Positions 37,301-48,389 of a stretch of 64,000 nt of DNA are shown here, one piece after another. Every line of letters begins with the position of its first letter. Positions within the stretch are counted from its first letter, which is position 1. Source of the stretch: Utricularia gibba (Eukaryota > Streptophyta > Magnoliopsida > Lamiales > Lentibulariaceae); assembly GCA_002189035.1 (NCBI GenBank), contig NEEC01000016.1, forward strand, positions 1,054,001-1,118,000, read 5' to 3'. The notes beneath the pieces were generated by a model, which did no database searches, was not told the origin of the DNA, and worked only from the letters and a program-made list of their open reading frames with translations. The translations under genes were made by a program, and so were the position numbers.

Positions 37301-39336
37301 TAAGTTTGTCACCCGTCATCGAAATGTATACATACAATCTGTTTTTGATTGTAAAATTGTTTTGTATAATAAGATAAATTTATACTATAAAGTTTGATAC
37401 ATTGTATTATATGTCGGATAGTTTTGTAGATTACATTATTGTAAAGTTTAATTAGAGTGTATAAATGTATATTTAGATAGTGTATAATATCAATATTATA
37501 ATTTTTATAATTAATCCTTATTTAATCAATTTTTATTAAATAATTTTTGAAGTAATTTCGGAATTCGAATTTCTAATTTCCATACAAAACGGATGAAAAT
37601 TGGAATGTAAAAAATAAAATAATCATCTGAATTAATTGGATTAATTTACCTAAGCTTCGCTTGACAAGACAGTGAGTGACATGGGGTCAACCGGGTCGAC
37701 CCGAGTTGACTCCTTCATAACTCGGGTTTTACTCAAACCCGTCTAAAAGGGGTCCAATATTGGTCCATTTCCCACGAGTAACATTTCCTTTGACGGTAGG
37801 AAAGAATATTTTATCCCTAATATTAATTTCTTGAAATTATTCTTTTTAATTTATTGAAGATTCTAATCTTTAGTTGTTTTAAACTAAAATTATTGAATTC
37901 TTGAATATCTATTTCAAAGATTAAATAATAAATTAATTATAAAATTATATTTTTTATTTATTCTAAAAATATATTTATATAATAACATTGAATTATACAA
38001 TAATTTAATATATTAATTTTATAATATATATTTATATTATTAAATTTTATAATATAATTTTATATTATATCACAAAACAATTTTACAATATCAAATTGAT
38101 TTTCTTTAAGTAATTTTAAAATTGATTCTATTTTATGAAATCTTAATTATAGTTATAGAATAGACCCTAAGCATATGTTCTTCAAAAGTCTACTCTTGCA
38201 AGTCAGTTATTTTGGAGTTCAAAAAATCAATTCTCTTGTAAAAATAGGATCAATCCGTACACGGATAAGTCATGGTGTTACCCGTTTGACTAATCGTTAA
38301 ACCCACACCCGTGCGGGTCGAATAGATGCCCGTGTCTGCTAGTTGTAGCACTGGTTTTTTGGTTATCTCCTCTCGAAGGAGATCAGATATACGGCGACTT
38401 GTATGGTTGCAGCGCAGTTCAGTCTTTGGGGTTTGCTTATGTATACTGATTTTCGAGAAAAATTGGGTTCATCGGCTGTGGAATTATGTATTAAAACATG
38501 TACTCGATTGGAACTAATCTTTTGTAATATGTGTTGGATGTTGATGATGAACTTGTTCAAACCTCAGAAATAGAAGAAATCACACAACGAGAGGATTGGG
38601 AAGATGAAAACAACTATGGGCTTGGAAATTGAGGGATCAACGTGCAGGGTACATCAACAACTTATTGGGCTATACTTGATAAACCCAATCACACAAGTAA
38701 ACGGCCCAGGAAAGAGAACTCCAATGGTGACAAATGCAACCATTGAATCTATGCTGTGGCTCAACAGTATATTATAAATATGGGTTAAAACTATTGATGT
38801 AACAAGTTTTTTGCTGAGAATATTAGAGTACCTCTCCCTAAATCTTACTCCTCAAAATTTTTAGAACATGGCCTCAAGTTTGGAAGCTTAAGCTAGACTT
38901 GGCTTCAAGTTCAGAAGCTACAAACCATCTCCTCATCTCAATGTAATTTATGTTTCTTATGTATTTAAATTTCATATGTATTTATCCAACCTATTAGATC
39001 ATGAATTTCAATACTTTGAAACGAATGATCGAGAAGGATTAAATTCTGCTCATAAGAATGAAGCAAAATGGGGTTGAAGGACTATGATCTCTATACCGCC
39101 AGCCAAGTATGCAGAATCTACTTCTTAGAAGATTGTTTTCTATTGTTTGGAAATGTCGCAAGCGAGCCATGAAGTTGAATGACTGCCTCCATCACTAGTA
39201 TGTTGAATTTCTGCTACAACAACTTGTTTTTCAAATATAACACAGAAAGCGTGCATCTGTTCCTCGTTTCGGCTTCTTGCCACATTGTGTTACTTTGCGC
39301 TTTCAATAGGTTGTATTGCAGCTTGTTCTTGTGGAT
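34325..39336. other. Five-kilobase repeat-rich spacer
   Basis: Mostly AT-rich (34560-35110, 35640-35930, 37310-38250 are extreme). G-box-like CACGTG cores occur near 35576 and 35622. A stretch at 36690-37310 has more balanced composition and gene-like texture: an ATG at 36697 followed by a GTAAAC donor, and a 150-residue frame from 36803. I cannot assign it to a family, and the frames do not join convincingly. It may be a captured gene fragment. Confidence 0.5.
36085..36345. repeat. CTCGAG/GAGCTC-rich repetitive segment
   Basis: Short palindromic words GAGCTCGA, CTCGAGC and AGCTCGAG recur more than ten times in about 260 bases, interleaved with AGCCCAAAA phrases. Open frames on both strands (up to 159 residues) are a by-product of this composition and encode low-complexity Ser/Glu/Leu-rich peptides. 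This texture is common in dispersed plant repeats. No terminal inverted repeats were identified. Confidence 0.5.
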
Positions 39337-39886
39337 GTTATTGAAATTTGAGATCCCATGGATTGAGCGAGTATATATGAAGTCCAAATACACAAGAAAT
39401 ATAGATCGTTTTAAAAAATATTGAACTTGATCAGTTATTAATGATTCATAATCTTTTGTATACTTATTTCACTTTCAAATCTTAATGTGGTATCGTTTAT
39501 TCTAATACCCACCATCAAGTTGAATTAGGCTTTAATTCGATTAAGACTTTTTTTTTTCTTTTTTATGTAATTATAGGTAGTATTTCGATCATAAATCGGT
39601 CCAATTTTTGTCGTTTAAGCTCAATACATCACCTTTTTTTTCAACCAAAACTCGTATTAGCACAAAACCCATTTTGGTCACTCAAGCCTTAACGTGAGTC
39701 AAACATTCTGATACCATGTTAAAATTCAGTATCTAATGGATCAGACAAGCACATGTAAAGCTTAAGTACGCAATAAACGTAGATAACATTACAAAAAAAT
39801 TAGGTTCAATTAATTATGATTTATAATCTTTTATATATATGACTATTTCATTTTCAAATCTCGATATGATATCATTTGTTCTAATA
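39337..39886 (-). mobile_element. TRIM-like miniature LTR retrotransposon, copy 2
   Basis: Two diverged direct repeats of about 170 bases (39337-39507 and 39717-39886) flank about 210 bases. Read on the minus strand, both begin TATTAGAA and the right-hand one ends AACA, followed at once by TGGTATCAGA (39707-39716), the classic primer-binding site core for initiator methionine tRNA. This LTR then PBS order fixes the orientation as minus. There is no open frame, as expected for terminal-repeat retrotransposons in miniature. Target-site duplication is not visible. Confidence 0.7.
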
Positions 39887-41586
39887 AATCCATGGCTGAT
39901 TACTCTCCCACGAGTTGGTTTGTTCATTAACAATGCATCAGTGGTTTTGTATTGGAGCAAATGGTGAAGGATTACATGTTGCATACTGAAGAAAAGGTTT
40001 CTCCTTGCCAAATAATCACGTCAACCTGATTTGAAGTAATAAATTGTTGGAATATTTAATTATTATATTGAATAGAGTAAATTTTAATTCGTCTTAAATG
40101 ACTAAAATGATACACGGTTATATCTTATACATTACCTACTTTTACGAAATCGATTGCGTTTTATCTGATTATTCTTACTATATAAAAATAGTTTTTTCTT
40201 TCATAACAAATCATATGAATTTTGGATTTAACTTATCAAACCAAATGGTTAAAAATACATTTACAGCATCGGATTATCGTATCTGTGACACAAATCCGAG
40301 AACAAAGGACTATGGTTTAGCACAAATGATGTGGGATAGAACAAAGTGGAAGGAGCTCACCAAAATGGCCCATCAAAGAAGAATAATACTCAAAACCTAT
40401 TAAACTGTTTGATAGTTGGTATAAGAAGTGATATAGCGGGTATTAAAATGCGTAAAGTATGTTTGTTAGTCAATATAAGTTTTTCTCAATACATTTTTTC
40501 TCCTTATTATAAATATATATTTATCTGGCATACCATACTTTTTAAATTTATGTTAATATCGCGGATAAATTTACACCTCAAAACCCATACTCCACACCAG
40601 ATGCCATACCTGAAGAAAGTACTAAAACATGATGAACCAGACAAGCAACACGGTTCAAGCTTCTACACTACTGGTTCGATTCTCAGTGCTGACAATGCGT
40701 TTGCTTTCTGATGGTTATTGAACTTCTGATCTCAACCTAAGAGATTCCCAGTAACTCTTTCCACTGAACACCCTCCCAATGGAAGCACATCTTTAACTGA
40801 ATAGAAGAAGCTCCTGTCCCATTCCATTCATTTGTTCAGCAAGCATTGAACTAACCCATTGTTAATGCAGAATGGTGATGGCTTCATCACTTTCACTATC
40901 CATCAGCAGCAGCAGCAGCAGCACATTTCAGCATCAGGCGCTCAGTGACACTCAAGTGTCTGTTCTTTAATGTCGAGTGGGTTGGCTGCTCCCAGTGGGC
41001 GATGGGTATATTTTAGTTAGCCTCCGGGGGAGAGCTGCTGCATAGGCGCTTTGCTACACGTATTTCTCGGGGGTCGGTTTTCTGGTTGGCTCTGCTCGCG
41101 GCCCATTTCTGCTGCGACATGGCGAGCCCATGGAAGCCAGCGCGGAGCTTTCCAGATTCCGGGAGTCCGGTGGCGCTGATTCACTGACTAAAAGTTGGAA
41201 GTTTGGTAGATTATTATTTATTTATAAATGAATATTTTAAGAGAGTCATATTTTGGAGATTTTTTTAGTAATATTAAACATTAACATGAATTCTCATTTT
41301 CTTTCATGTTTAAATTATTTATTAAATTTAAGATTCAATCGAAAAAAATATTCTTTTAAAAATGAAAATTTGTAAGAAAGAATACAAAAATCAACTAACT
41401 TTTTTAAAAAATTCGTGTGTTTGCATCGTAAAATATATAAATTAAATTGAATTAAAAAATATATAATTATGGCAACGTAATAAAAAAATAGAGTATTTTG
41501 AATATTTTCTCATTTTAAAACTGAATTTCGAAAAGGCGAAGGGAAATTGCATTTTCTTCGAAATTCGAGGTGAGCGTTAAATCACT
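39887..41586. other. Spacer before the LBD gene
   Basis: Frames at 40098-40403 and 40346-40711 (+) are AT-biased and unrecognised. A CAG run lies at about 40902-40922. From 41180 the sequence is AT-rich. No gene is recognised. Confidence 0.5.
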
Positions 41587-42434
41587 TTAGGCAGGAAGAA
41601 TCCCCAACTCCATTTGGCACGCGCCGCCGCTGGCTGCTGAGTCTTTTGGATTCATGCAGCGGTTCACCGGCCACAGTCCTAGACTGAGATCGAGCTCGAT
41701 GTCATCGTCGTGGTTCTCTCCCGCGAGTTTGAGTCAACGTCCGTCACCGGGGAACTCCGGCACGGGCTCTCTCTGTCCACAACCTCGGCGGCCGCCGCGG
41801 CTGACTGATGGCTCAACGTAGACCCATGGCTCGGGGACTGATCCTCCTCCGATTCCAGTTGCCGACGCGCTCCGGGCCGCTTGAATCGGGTGCCGGACCG
41901 TACACGGTTCAGGGCCATCGCACCCGAAAACTGCTTCTTGTCCTTTTTACAAACGTGTCTGATGTCGTATCCTTTCACGTCCGGGGCGTCGGACGCCGCC
42001 ATCTTCTCGATGGGAACTCCTTTGAGAACTGCGTCCACCGCGTCCTGACAGAGCTGCCACTTCCCCGTCTCCAGCAACCCCACAGACCCATAAATCGGAT
42101 TCACGATTCTCCCACAGGCTTCGTACAGCAGAGACCTGAATATAGCTGTTCCACCCAAAACAACCAAAAATCAGAAACCCACAACTATTAAAGGCGGCTC
42201 CTTTGAAGCACAAGAACACGGAAATTCTCCCGGCGACTGACCTTGGCGCATACGCGGCGGTTTCCCCGCATTGATGAGGTTAACCAGGCCGGTGCGGCCG
42301 TAGAACTTGGCGAGGAAGACGGTGGCGTTGGCCTGAGCGTCCGGGCTTCTGATCCACTCCAGGCTCTGCCTTATGGGGCAGTCGTCGCTGCACCCCTTCC
42401 GCAAAACTCGGCATCCATTGCAGCTCAGCCGCAT
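41587..42434 (-). CDS. Class II LATERAL ORGAN BOUNDARIES DOMAIN protein (LBD37-42 type), one late frameshift
   Basis: Class II LBDs are nuclear regulators linked to nitrogen and anthocyanin metabolism or hypoxia. Exon 1 is 42242-42434 and exon 2 ends at 41587 if one missing base is allowed. [19 protein letters not shown] shows the C-x2-C-x6-C-x3-C zinc motif. [20 protein letters not shown] and [20 protein letters not shown] complete the LOB domain without the class I leucine zipper. In the written frame the protein stops at 41679, just before the family's C-terminal repression motif. One base added to the run at 41720-41722 continues into [14 protein letters not shown], the expected EAR motif, and 250 residues in total. 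The shift must lie after the alternative-frame TGA near 41746, which narrows it to about 30 bases. Confidence 0.92.
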
Positions 42435-42504
42435 ACTTGTCGTGTCGCGCTGTTCCCAAGAAAAATCAATGCTTCCACTTCGACGGGCTCCCAAAACCTC
42501 CCTG

Positions 42505-42512
42505 TATATATA
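42505..42512 (-). promoter_or_regulatory. TATA box of the LBD gene
   Basis: TATATATA on the minus strand is 70 bases before the ATG at 42434. Confidence 0.55.
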
Positions 42513-43489
42513 CACAGAAGAATCAAATACCACACAGCTCCCTCGCTCACAGAATTGATATTATAAAATGAAGAAAAATGCAAATTGCATATGCGAGCAG
42601 CTTGTTTTTATCTGACAAAAGTCAGTAATAACTTCACAACCATACCTCCTCCGTGCCTCAAAAAAAAAAAATCAAACTAATTTACCTGATCTTTCATCGA
42701 GGGTGAGGTGGGACAGGCAGGGGCACCCTCCTGGTTTGTTGGAAAACTAGGTGCGGATGGTGGTTTCTGGAACTGGGAAAGGGCGGGTTCCTGTGGGCTG
42801 AAGGACTGGTTTTTGGCAACTTGGTCACCGGCCGATGCTTATCTTCGGCCATTATTTTATTGATTTTATCGCGGTGGACAGAGGAACCGTAAGAATGATG
42901 ATCCCCGCTGGCGCCCTACGGGTCCAGATTTAAATACGCATCGCATCTCCCGAGGGAGGGTGCGGGCGCAGGATGCAATATCCATATCCATCTCCCCGTG
43001 GAGACACAGATCTGCTACATACTTTGGACTCGGTCCAGGCCATCGTCCTGAGAATGACCCATCCAACCCCCATGGGAGTAGTGGCGGGGACAAACGAACC
43101 ACATGAAACAACCTCAGTTCAACTGTAATATCCCCAGCAGGAGCTTGACTGGAGGTTGTGTTTCATGGATTTTGGGTTGTCCAAGGGGGGATGGGGTGCG
43201 CCTGATTGAGCTCCTCACAGTCCTCCAATGTTTAGAACTTTTCTTCCCAATGAATCTACCTTAATTTATCAGTAGCATTCACTACATGACAGAGAGTTAG
43301 CGCCTGCAGTTGGCCTACACAGACACGCCTCGACCCTTTTCGTGTCAACTCAAGCTTCCCTGCAAATCTTTAAGCAAAATTTTATTCCAATCTCTTCCTA
43401 TCCGGTATCCGGTGGTCTTCAGGTGAAACCAGTTGGCTGGGGAGAGAATGTTGTTCAAGGGGATTGAATTCTCACCAATACTGAATATT
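42513..43489. other. LBD promoter and 3' flank of the next gene
   Basis: No gene is recognised. The 42700-43110 part has balanced composition, but its minus-strand frames show no family. Confidence 0.5.
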
Positions 43490-44296
43490 TCACATGTTGG
43501 ACTTGCGCTCCCATCGTTCCTTTGTGTCCAGCCTGATTGATGTATGCACATAAAATACATCATGAGCAAACATCAAGCATATACTCATATCAAATTCTAG
43601 GATGGAGGATAGAGAATGTACCCCCAGTGTAACTTTTGGCGCTTCTTGGTTCCCAGTTTTTGAGACGAAGTTTCTTCTTCAGCTGATGGGATCACCTCGC
43701 CTTGTGGCTTCCTATCATCATCCACCCCGTAACAGGACTTTGATGCTTGTTCTTCGGTTGCGGTTGTGGTGTGCTTGACTTCAACATCCCTTGTCCCTGA
43801 TCACCCATTCGATCAGTCACATAGCTCGCCAAATGCATCCTCCACAACAAAATTTTCATATAATACATACCCATGGGTCTTCTGTCTACTTTGGTTTTGG
43901 CTTTGATCTTTAACCGCTTCCTATGCAATTCCTATAAGCGAAAAAAAAAACTTGGGAATCCGGAACAAAATGCAATGCTCTTACACCAATAAGATCAGAA
44001 CCTAGTTCATTCAATTTAGCCAGGGGTTCAACTAGTGCAGAAAGAAACTTCCTCTTCTCATGAAACCACCGATTGAATTGAAAATTGCAAACGAAAACTC
44101 GTTCTAAATCAAACAAAATAAAAACCAGTTCTTAAACGTTTATCATGCGCCAATCACCAGGATTCAGCTAATCAACCTGGAGTTTTGAAACTTGAGCCTG
44201 GGTAATCCCCTTTCCTAACTTCAAATTCGGCCTCAAAGCGGCGGATTCCCCGATGGCAGCTTCTCTACGGCGATCGGCTTCTTCCTCCATCTTCAT
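43490..44296 (-). CDS. Small uncharacterised conserved plant protein (KLHWGLDTKERWERK tail)
   Basis: Four exons (44177-44296, 43871-43931, 43622-43796, 43490-43532) give 132 residues with in-frame GT-AG junctions. The N-terminus MKMEEEADRRREAAIGESAA is acidic then basic. ITQAQVSKLQELHRKRLKIK forms a short basic helix, followed by KAKTKVDRRP. A variable acidic middle leads to the strongly conserved end KKRQKLHWGLDTKERWERKS. I recall this architecture from uncharacterised plant proteins but know no established function. Lys/Arg clusters suggest nuclear location, which is an inference. An alternative start two codons later (44290) is equally plausible. Confidence 0.85.
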
Positions 44297-47200
44297 CGCG
44301 ACCGCGAGGCACCCTCGGCTCCCCCGGGAATAAAACAAATGGGCCTTCAACATGGGCCGCCTTCATAATCCAACCTTTCTTCCTGGGCCCATCGTGAGGC
44401 AAATTTCGTGTAAACGCGGGAATGTGAGATGGGCCCACTCAAGTTATTCATCCACGCTTCAAAATAAATAAATACATAATATACATACACATATATATTT
44501 GTTTCTGATTTCTATTTTATAAACTAGGAATGTTTATGTAGACTGAAAAATTAAATTTATAATTTATAATTATACATTTAAATTCAAAATATTCAAAAAT
44601 AATATTATTTTTATTTTATTATAATTTATATTATCATATTAGATATTCACGCTTCTTGATTTGAAATATTTATTATTAATTTTTGGTCCTTTTCAGTACT
44701 TCCCAGTGGTTGTTTGGACAGGGAGTCAGATGAGATATCAATGAAATGCGGGGCCCACTGAAATACCTGCCCCTTACAGTCTGAAATTTCAGATTTTAAT
44801 TTTTTTCCGAAATTAAATATTTTCAACATTCTATTAAATTTTGGTTTTAGGTCAAATCCCAAATTTTTTTTTTCAAAATTCGATTATTATCTAATTTCAA
44901 TATAAGCGTTTTAACCAACATTTGAAAATCAATTTCCTTTTATTAAAATCAATTACTTATGTGAAAATAATTCTATTTTCTAAATATATAACTAATTATA
45001 TTATAAGATAATTGATTTTTGAGAATCTATTCAATTCTATGGAAAATATAAATTGATAGATTTTTATCAGAATTTTTCTTAATAATTTATTTTCAAAAAT
45101 AAATTTAATAATATATTCATTTGTTAATAAACAATTACAATTAATATATTTTTCAAATACGTATTAATTTATATTTTTTTATCAAGATTTTATTATGCTT
45201 ATATTCTAGAAATTTTAAACTGACAAGATAACATTTTATTTTAATAAATATGAATAGCTATACCATTTATTTATAAAAAATATTTTATATTTTTTAAAAT
45301 TTTAAATATCAAATTAAATTTATAATAATCATTTTTTAGAAACACTTTAAAACATATATAATTTTAATTCAATCAAAAATTTTATTTTTATTAAAATTAA
45401 TTGATTTTTCTGACAAAATAAGTATTTCAATTTAAATATATGATTAAATTAAATTATTTTAAATCACTCGTTTCAAAGACGAATGAAAAACGCAATCTGA
45501 AGATATGAATCTAACCCTCGACGGACCTGGCGATGCCGCGCGATCGGAGCAAAAGCGGCCGGAAATTGCAAACATCTGGTGGCGGAAAAGAACAAAACTC
45601 GCCTGATATTCGAGATTCGTTCCCCATCTCGGTCCTTTCGAATCAGCCCAGCCTCTCATCTTTCTTTAAAGAGTCATCTCCAGGAATTGTTGCCCCGTCC
45701 TCCGACTTCTTCTTATCCCCTTATTCCATATTCGGCGACCCTGCTTTTGCCCCAAGTCCACTATTCCCATCCACCGCTCCACACTATGGCTCTCCGCCTC
45801 CTCAAAACGCCTTCCAATTAAACCATAGAGAATGATTTACAAATCTTGCTACGTATTCAAATCACAAAAATGGTGTCTACTCTTTTACTATTATTCATGT
45901 TATTTAAAAATAGGCATGATTAAAAGTTCTCAATATTAACTATTTGTAAAAATTAATACCCAGTATTTATATAAGTATTTTAGTATAAATAATTTATATC
46001 CAATAATTGGTATTAGTAATACTCAATCATTTAAAAAATTTGATAAAATTGTTTAAAATTGCTATTGCGATTTTACCCAACAAAATTAGACAGTGTTTGG
46101 TTGATTCAAATAGAATAAAATGAGTTTGATTTATCTAAATATAAATAAAAATAACATAGAAAGATTAATTTTTATTTCATGTTTAATTATTTATAGAAAT
46201 AAAATTAAATGTTTAATTAAAATAAGAGATGGGTTTGATCCTAAATAAACTCATGCACATCAGATTAAAGAAAAATCTATATAATTTTGAATTTATTTAA
46301 ATCCATCAACTAAACATTATGTAATCTATAATACTAATTTTAAATCCATATAATCTCATCAACCACATATACGAATTCATGGATTTGGTGTAAAGAGGTA
46401 AAATTGCACTAAAATTCATATACCTACTATTTTATTATTATATTATTTTTAAAAGCTCGTTTCGAACTGATTGTATAATGTCAAATTACTCTAGATTCTG
46501 AATTTCACGGGCACGCGCGCGGGGATCCTGTCATTGCATGGTTTTTCAATCCTATGATTGGGGGCAGTTTAATGGGTATTTTTGAAATTTATCCACTGTC
46601 CATTTATCTCATATATACCACGCACAAAAAAAATATACATAGGATGGTTAGATTTTTAATACAGTAAAAATACAGTGGATATTTTTCAAAAAAAACCCAT
46701 TGTTTAATCCAGTGCTTCCAGTTGAATTTTATTATTATTAAAATTGAAGTTGGGGAAAAAAAAAAAGCGTACTACGTAGTCGGCAGATTTTAGAAAAGGA
46801 AATGAATATTCCCCCGCCACTAAAACGAAAATTGAAATAGAAAAGGAGGGGAGGGAGGGGAGGGGAAGATGCGAATTTGATGGGGCATTATGAAGAGAGG
46901 TATGGGGAGAAGACGGGTGGAAGATAAGAAGAAAGATTACAAGCTCACTTTTTCCAAATCCGTATCCCCGATTCACATCGCACATGCACCACATCCACCT
47001 TTTTTATTTTATTGGTGTTTGTCTTGTACCGTCAATGATTCCCGAGGACACGGACACGGACACGTCCCCGGTTTAGTTGCGGTTCGCCCGGTGAGTCCCC
47101 ATGGGAGAAGAGATGAGACTTGGCCACTGAGCCGCAGAGGATAAGGCCAACTTGACACGTGAGACTACTTCCGTTACTGTGCTTTGTGATATATATAATA

Positions 47201-47719
47201 AAGATTATAGGAATGTAAAAAATATATTTTTTTCAAGAATTTGAATCCTAATTGCGTGAATTATTTAAAAAATGTGTTCAAAACAGTGAAGTAAGTAGTA
47301 GTTGGTAGATGGGAACAGTGAAGAGTAGGAAGAGGAGTGGGAGGGGGCAGACATTCAGCACGCAACTACAACTACAAGTACACGTTTTTTATGTGATGCT
47401 TTTCCATGTGTTTTTGGAGAAGCAGCCTCCACGTTAAGGCCTGCACACCCGTTAAAAAAAAAGGTTGTCTGAAACAGCTACGGTTTCCATAGAAGGACAA
47501 GCAACCTGAGATAACTTACCCCAGCGAAGGAAGAAATATTCTGATCCAAATGGAACATAAACTTTAATGGGGTGGTCTCTGTGTGTGTGTGTGTGTGCAT
47601 TGTTGGATTGATCAAGGGAATAGTCTTTTAAGGCGCCCCCTGACGATGCGTTAATCTGGAGATGAGATTCTTCGGGTTGTCGGCAACTTGAGTAGGGGAG
47701 AGGGCCTCCTCGTCTCCAT
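44297..47719. other. AT-rich spacer upstream of the MIR156 cluster
   Basis: Strongly AT-rich from 44450 to 45480 and from 45840 to 46780. A GGACAC triple repeat is at about 47046-47063 and a GT run at 47580-47597. One unassigned frame (45533-45835) is listed separately. The promoter of the microRNA locus probably lies in the last 300 bases. Confidence 0.5.
45533..45835 (+). CDS. Unrecognised 100-residue open frame
   Basis: The frame stands alone in AT-rich surroundings, with markedly higher GC than its flanks. It begins MPRDRSKSGRKLQTSGGG and is rich in Ser, Pro and Phe (SSPGIVAPSSDFFLSPYSIF). The composition break suggests a real or captured coding fragment, for example a first exon or a retrocopy piece. 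I see no known domain, no clear TATA box and no clear downstream exon. It could be spurious. Confidence 0.2.
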   Translation: MPRDRSKSGRKLQTSGGGKEQNSPDIRDSFPISVLSNQPSLSSFFKESSPGIVAPSSDFFLSPYSIFGDPAFAPSPLFPSTAPHYGSPPPQNAFQLNHRE

Positions 47720-47726
47720 TATAAAT
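47720..47726 (+). promoter_or_regulatory. TATA box of the MIR156 transcript
   Basis: TATAAAT lies about 140 bases before the first hairpin and is followed by a CT-rich stretch (about 47765-47815), a common context around plant microRNA transcription starts. Confidence 0.5.
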
Positions 47727-47862
47727 GCATGCTTCGGGGGGACTTGAATCACACAGCTCACAGCACAAGCAGCTCCTCTTCTGCTTCTGCTGCTTCCTTT
47801 TCTCTTTGTGGAGTTTCTGTGTTTGGTTTTGGGGTGCCGGGGCGGTGGTGTGAGGTGGTTCA

Positions 47863-47958
47863 GGTGATGTGCTGACAGAAGATAGAGAGCACAGATGATG
47901 ACAATACATGGAGGGCATGTATTTCAATCTTTGTGCTCTCTATGCTTCTGTCATCACC
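47863..47958 (+). ncRNA. MIR157: MIR156/157 precursor hairpin 1
   Basis: The mature sequence TGACAGAAGATAGAGAGCAC at 47873-47892 is identical to the miR157d form as I recall it. The opposite arm, GTGCTCTCTATGCTTCTGTC at about 47933-47952, pairs with it with only small bulges. The stem continues outward with GGTGAT pairing with ATCACC. The loop is about 40 bases. miR156/157 cleaves SPL transcription factor mRNAs and controls the juvenile-to-adult transition. There is no protein-coding gene here; frames on either strand are incidental. Confidence 0.93.
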
Positions 47959-48082
47959 TCTTTGCCCCTCACACTGTTGTTTCCTGTATCTTCAGTAGAG
48001 AATTTGTTTGGACGTCGCAAGCACTGCTTCATTTCTAAGTAGTTAGCAGCATGAAATGTTACATTAATTTCCATGTGCAGGT

Positions 48083-48188
48083 TGAGCAAGCGTTGTTGAC
48101 AGAAGAGAGAGGGCACAGATGAGGGAAGTACACAAGGAATCGTACCTCCTACCAATTTGTGCTCTCTCTTCTTCTGTCATCACGCTCA
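48083..48188 (+). ncRNA. MIR156: MIR156 precursor hairpin 2
   Basis: The 5' arm at 48096-48116 begins TTGACAGAAGAGAGAGG and ends GCAC. It differs from the common TTGACAGAAGAGAGAGAGC form by one A-to-G change near position 17. The 3' arm (48159-48179, GTGCTCTCTCTTCTTCTGTC) pairs with it, and the changed base can still pair as G-U. The hairpin lies about 125 bases after hairpin 1 on the same strand. The two are probably processed from one primary transcript, as in known tandem MIR156 loci. Confidence 0.88.
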
Positions 48189-48389
48189 GGAATGGCTCAT
48201 CTTCAAACAAGTCTCCTTTAGGAGCATACACCTGTCAGATGCTATGTAGTGTACTGTTTAGAACAAGGTATAAAAAGTACAAAACACAGACCCAAAACCT
48301 TATTATTGATGAAACACATGAGTTGGTGAATTATTTCAGTGTCCTAGTGCTCAAATGCATCTGCTCTGGTCGCGCAACAAAGAAGGTTA

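Noticed and set aside
40660-40700. tRNA T-loop-like GGTTCGATTC
   Set aside because: No matching acceptor stem, D-arm or A-box upstream; no cloverleaf can be drawn.
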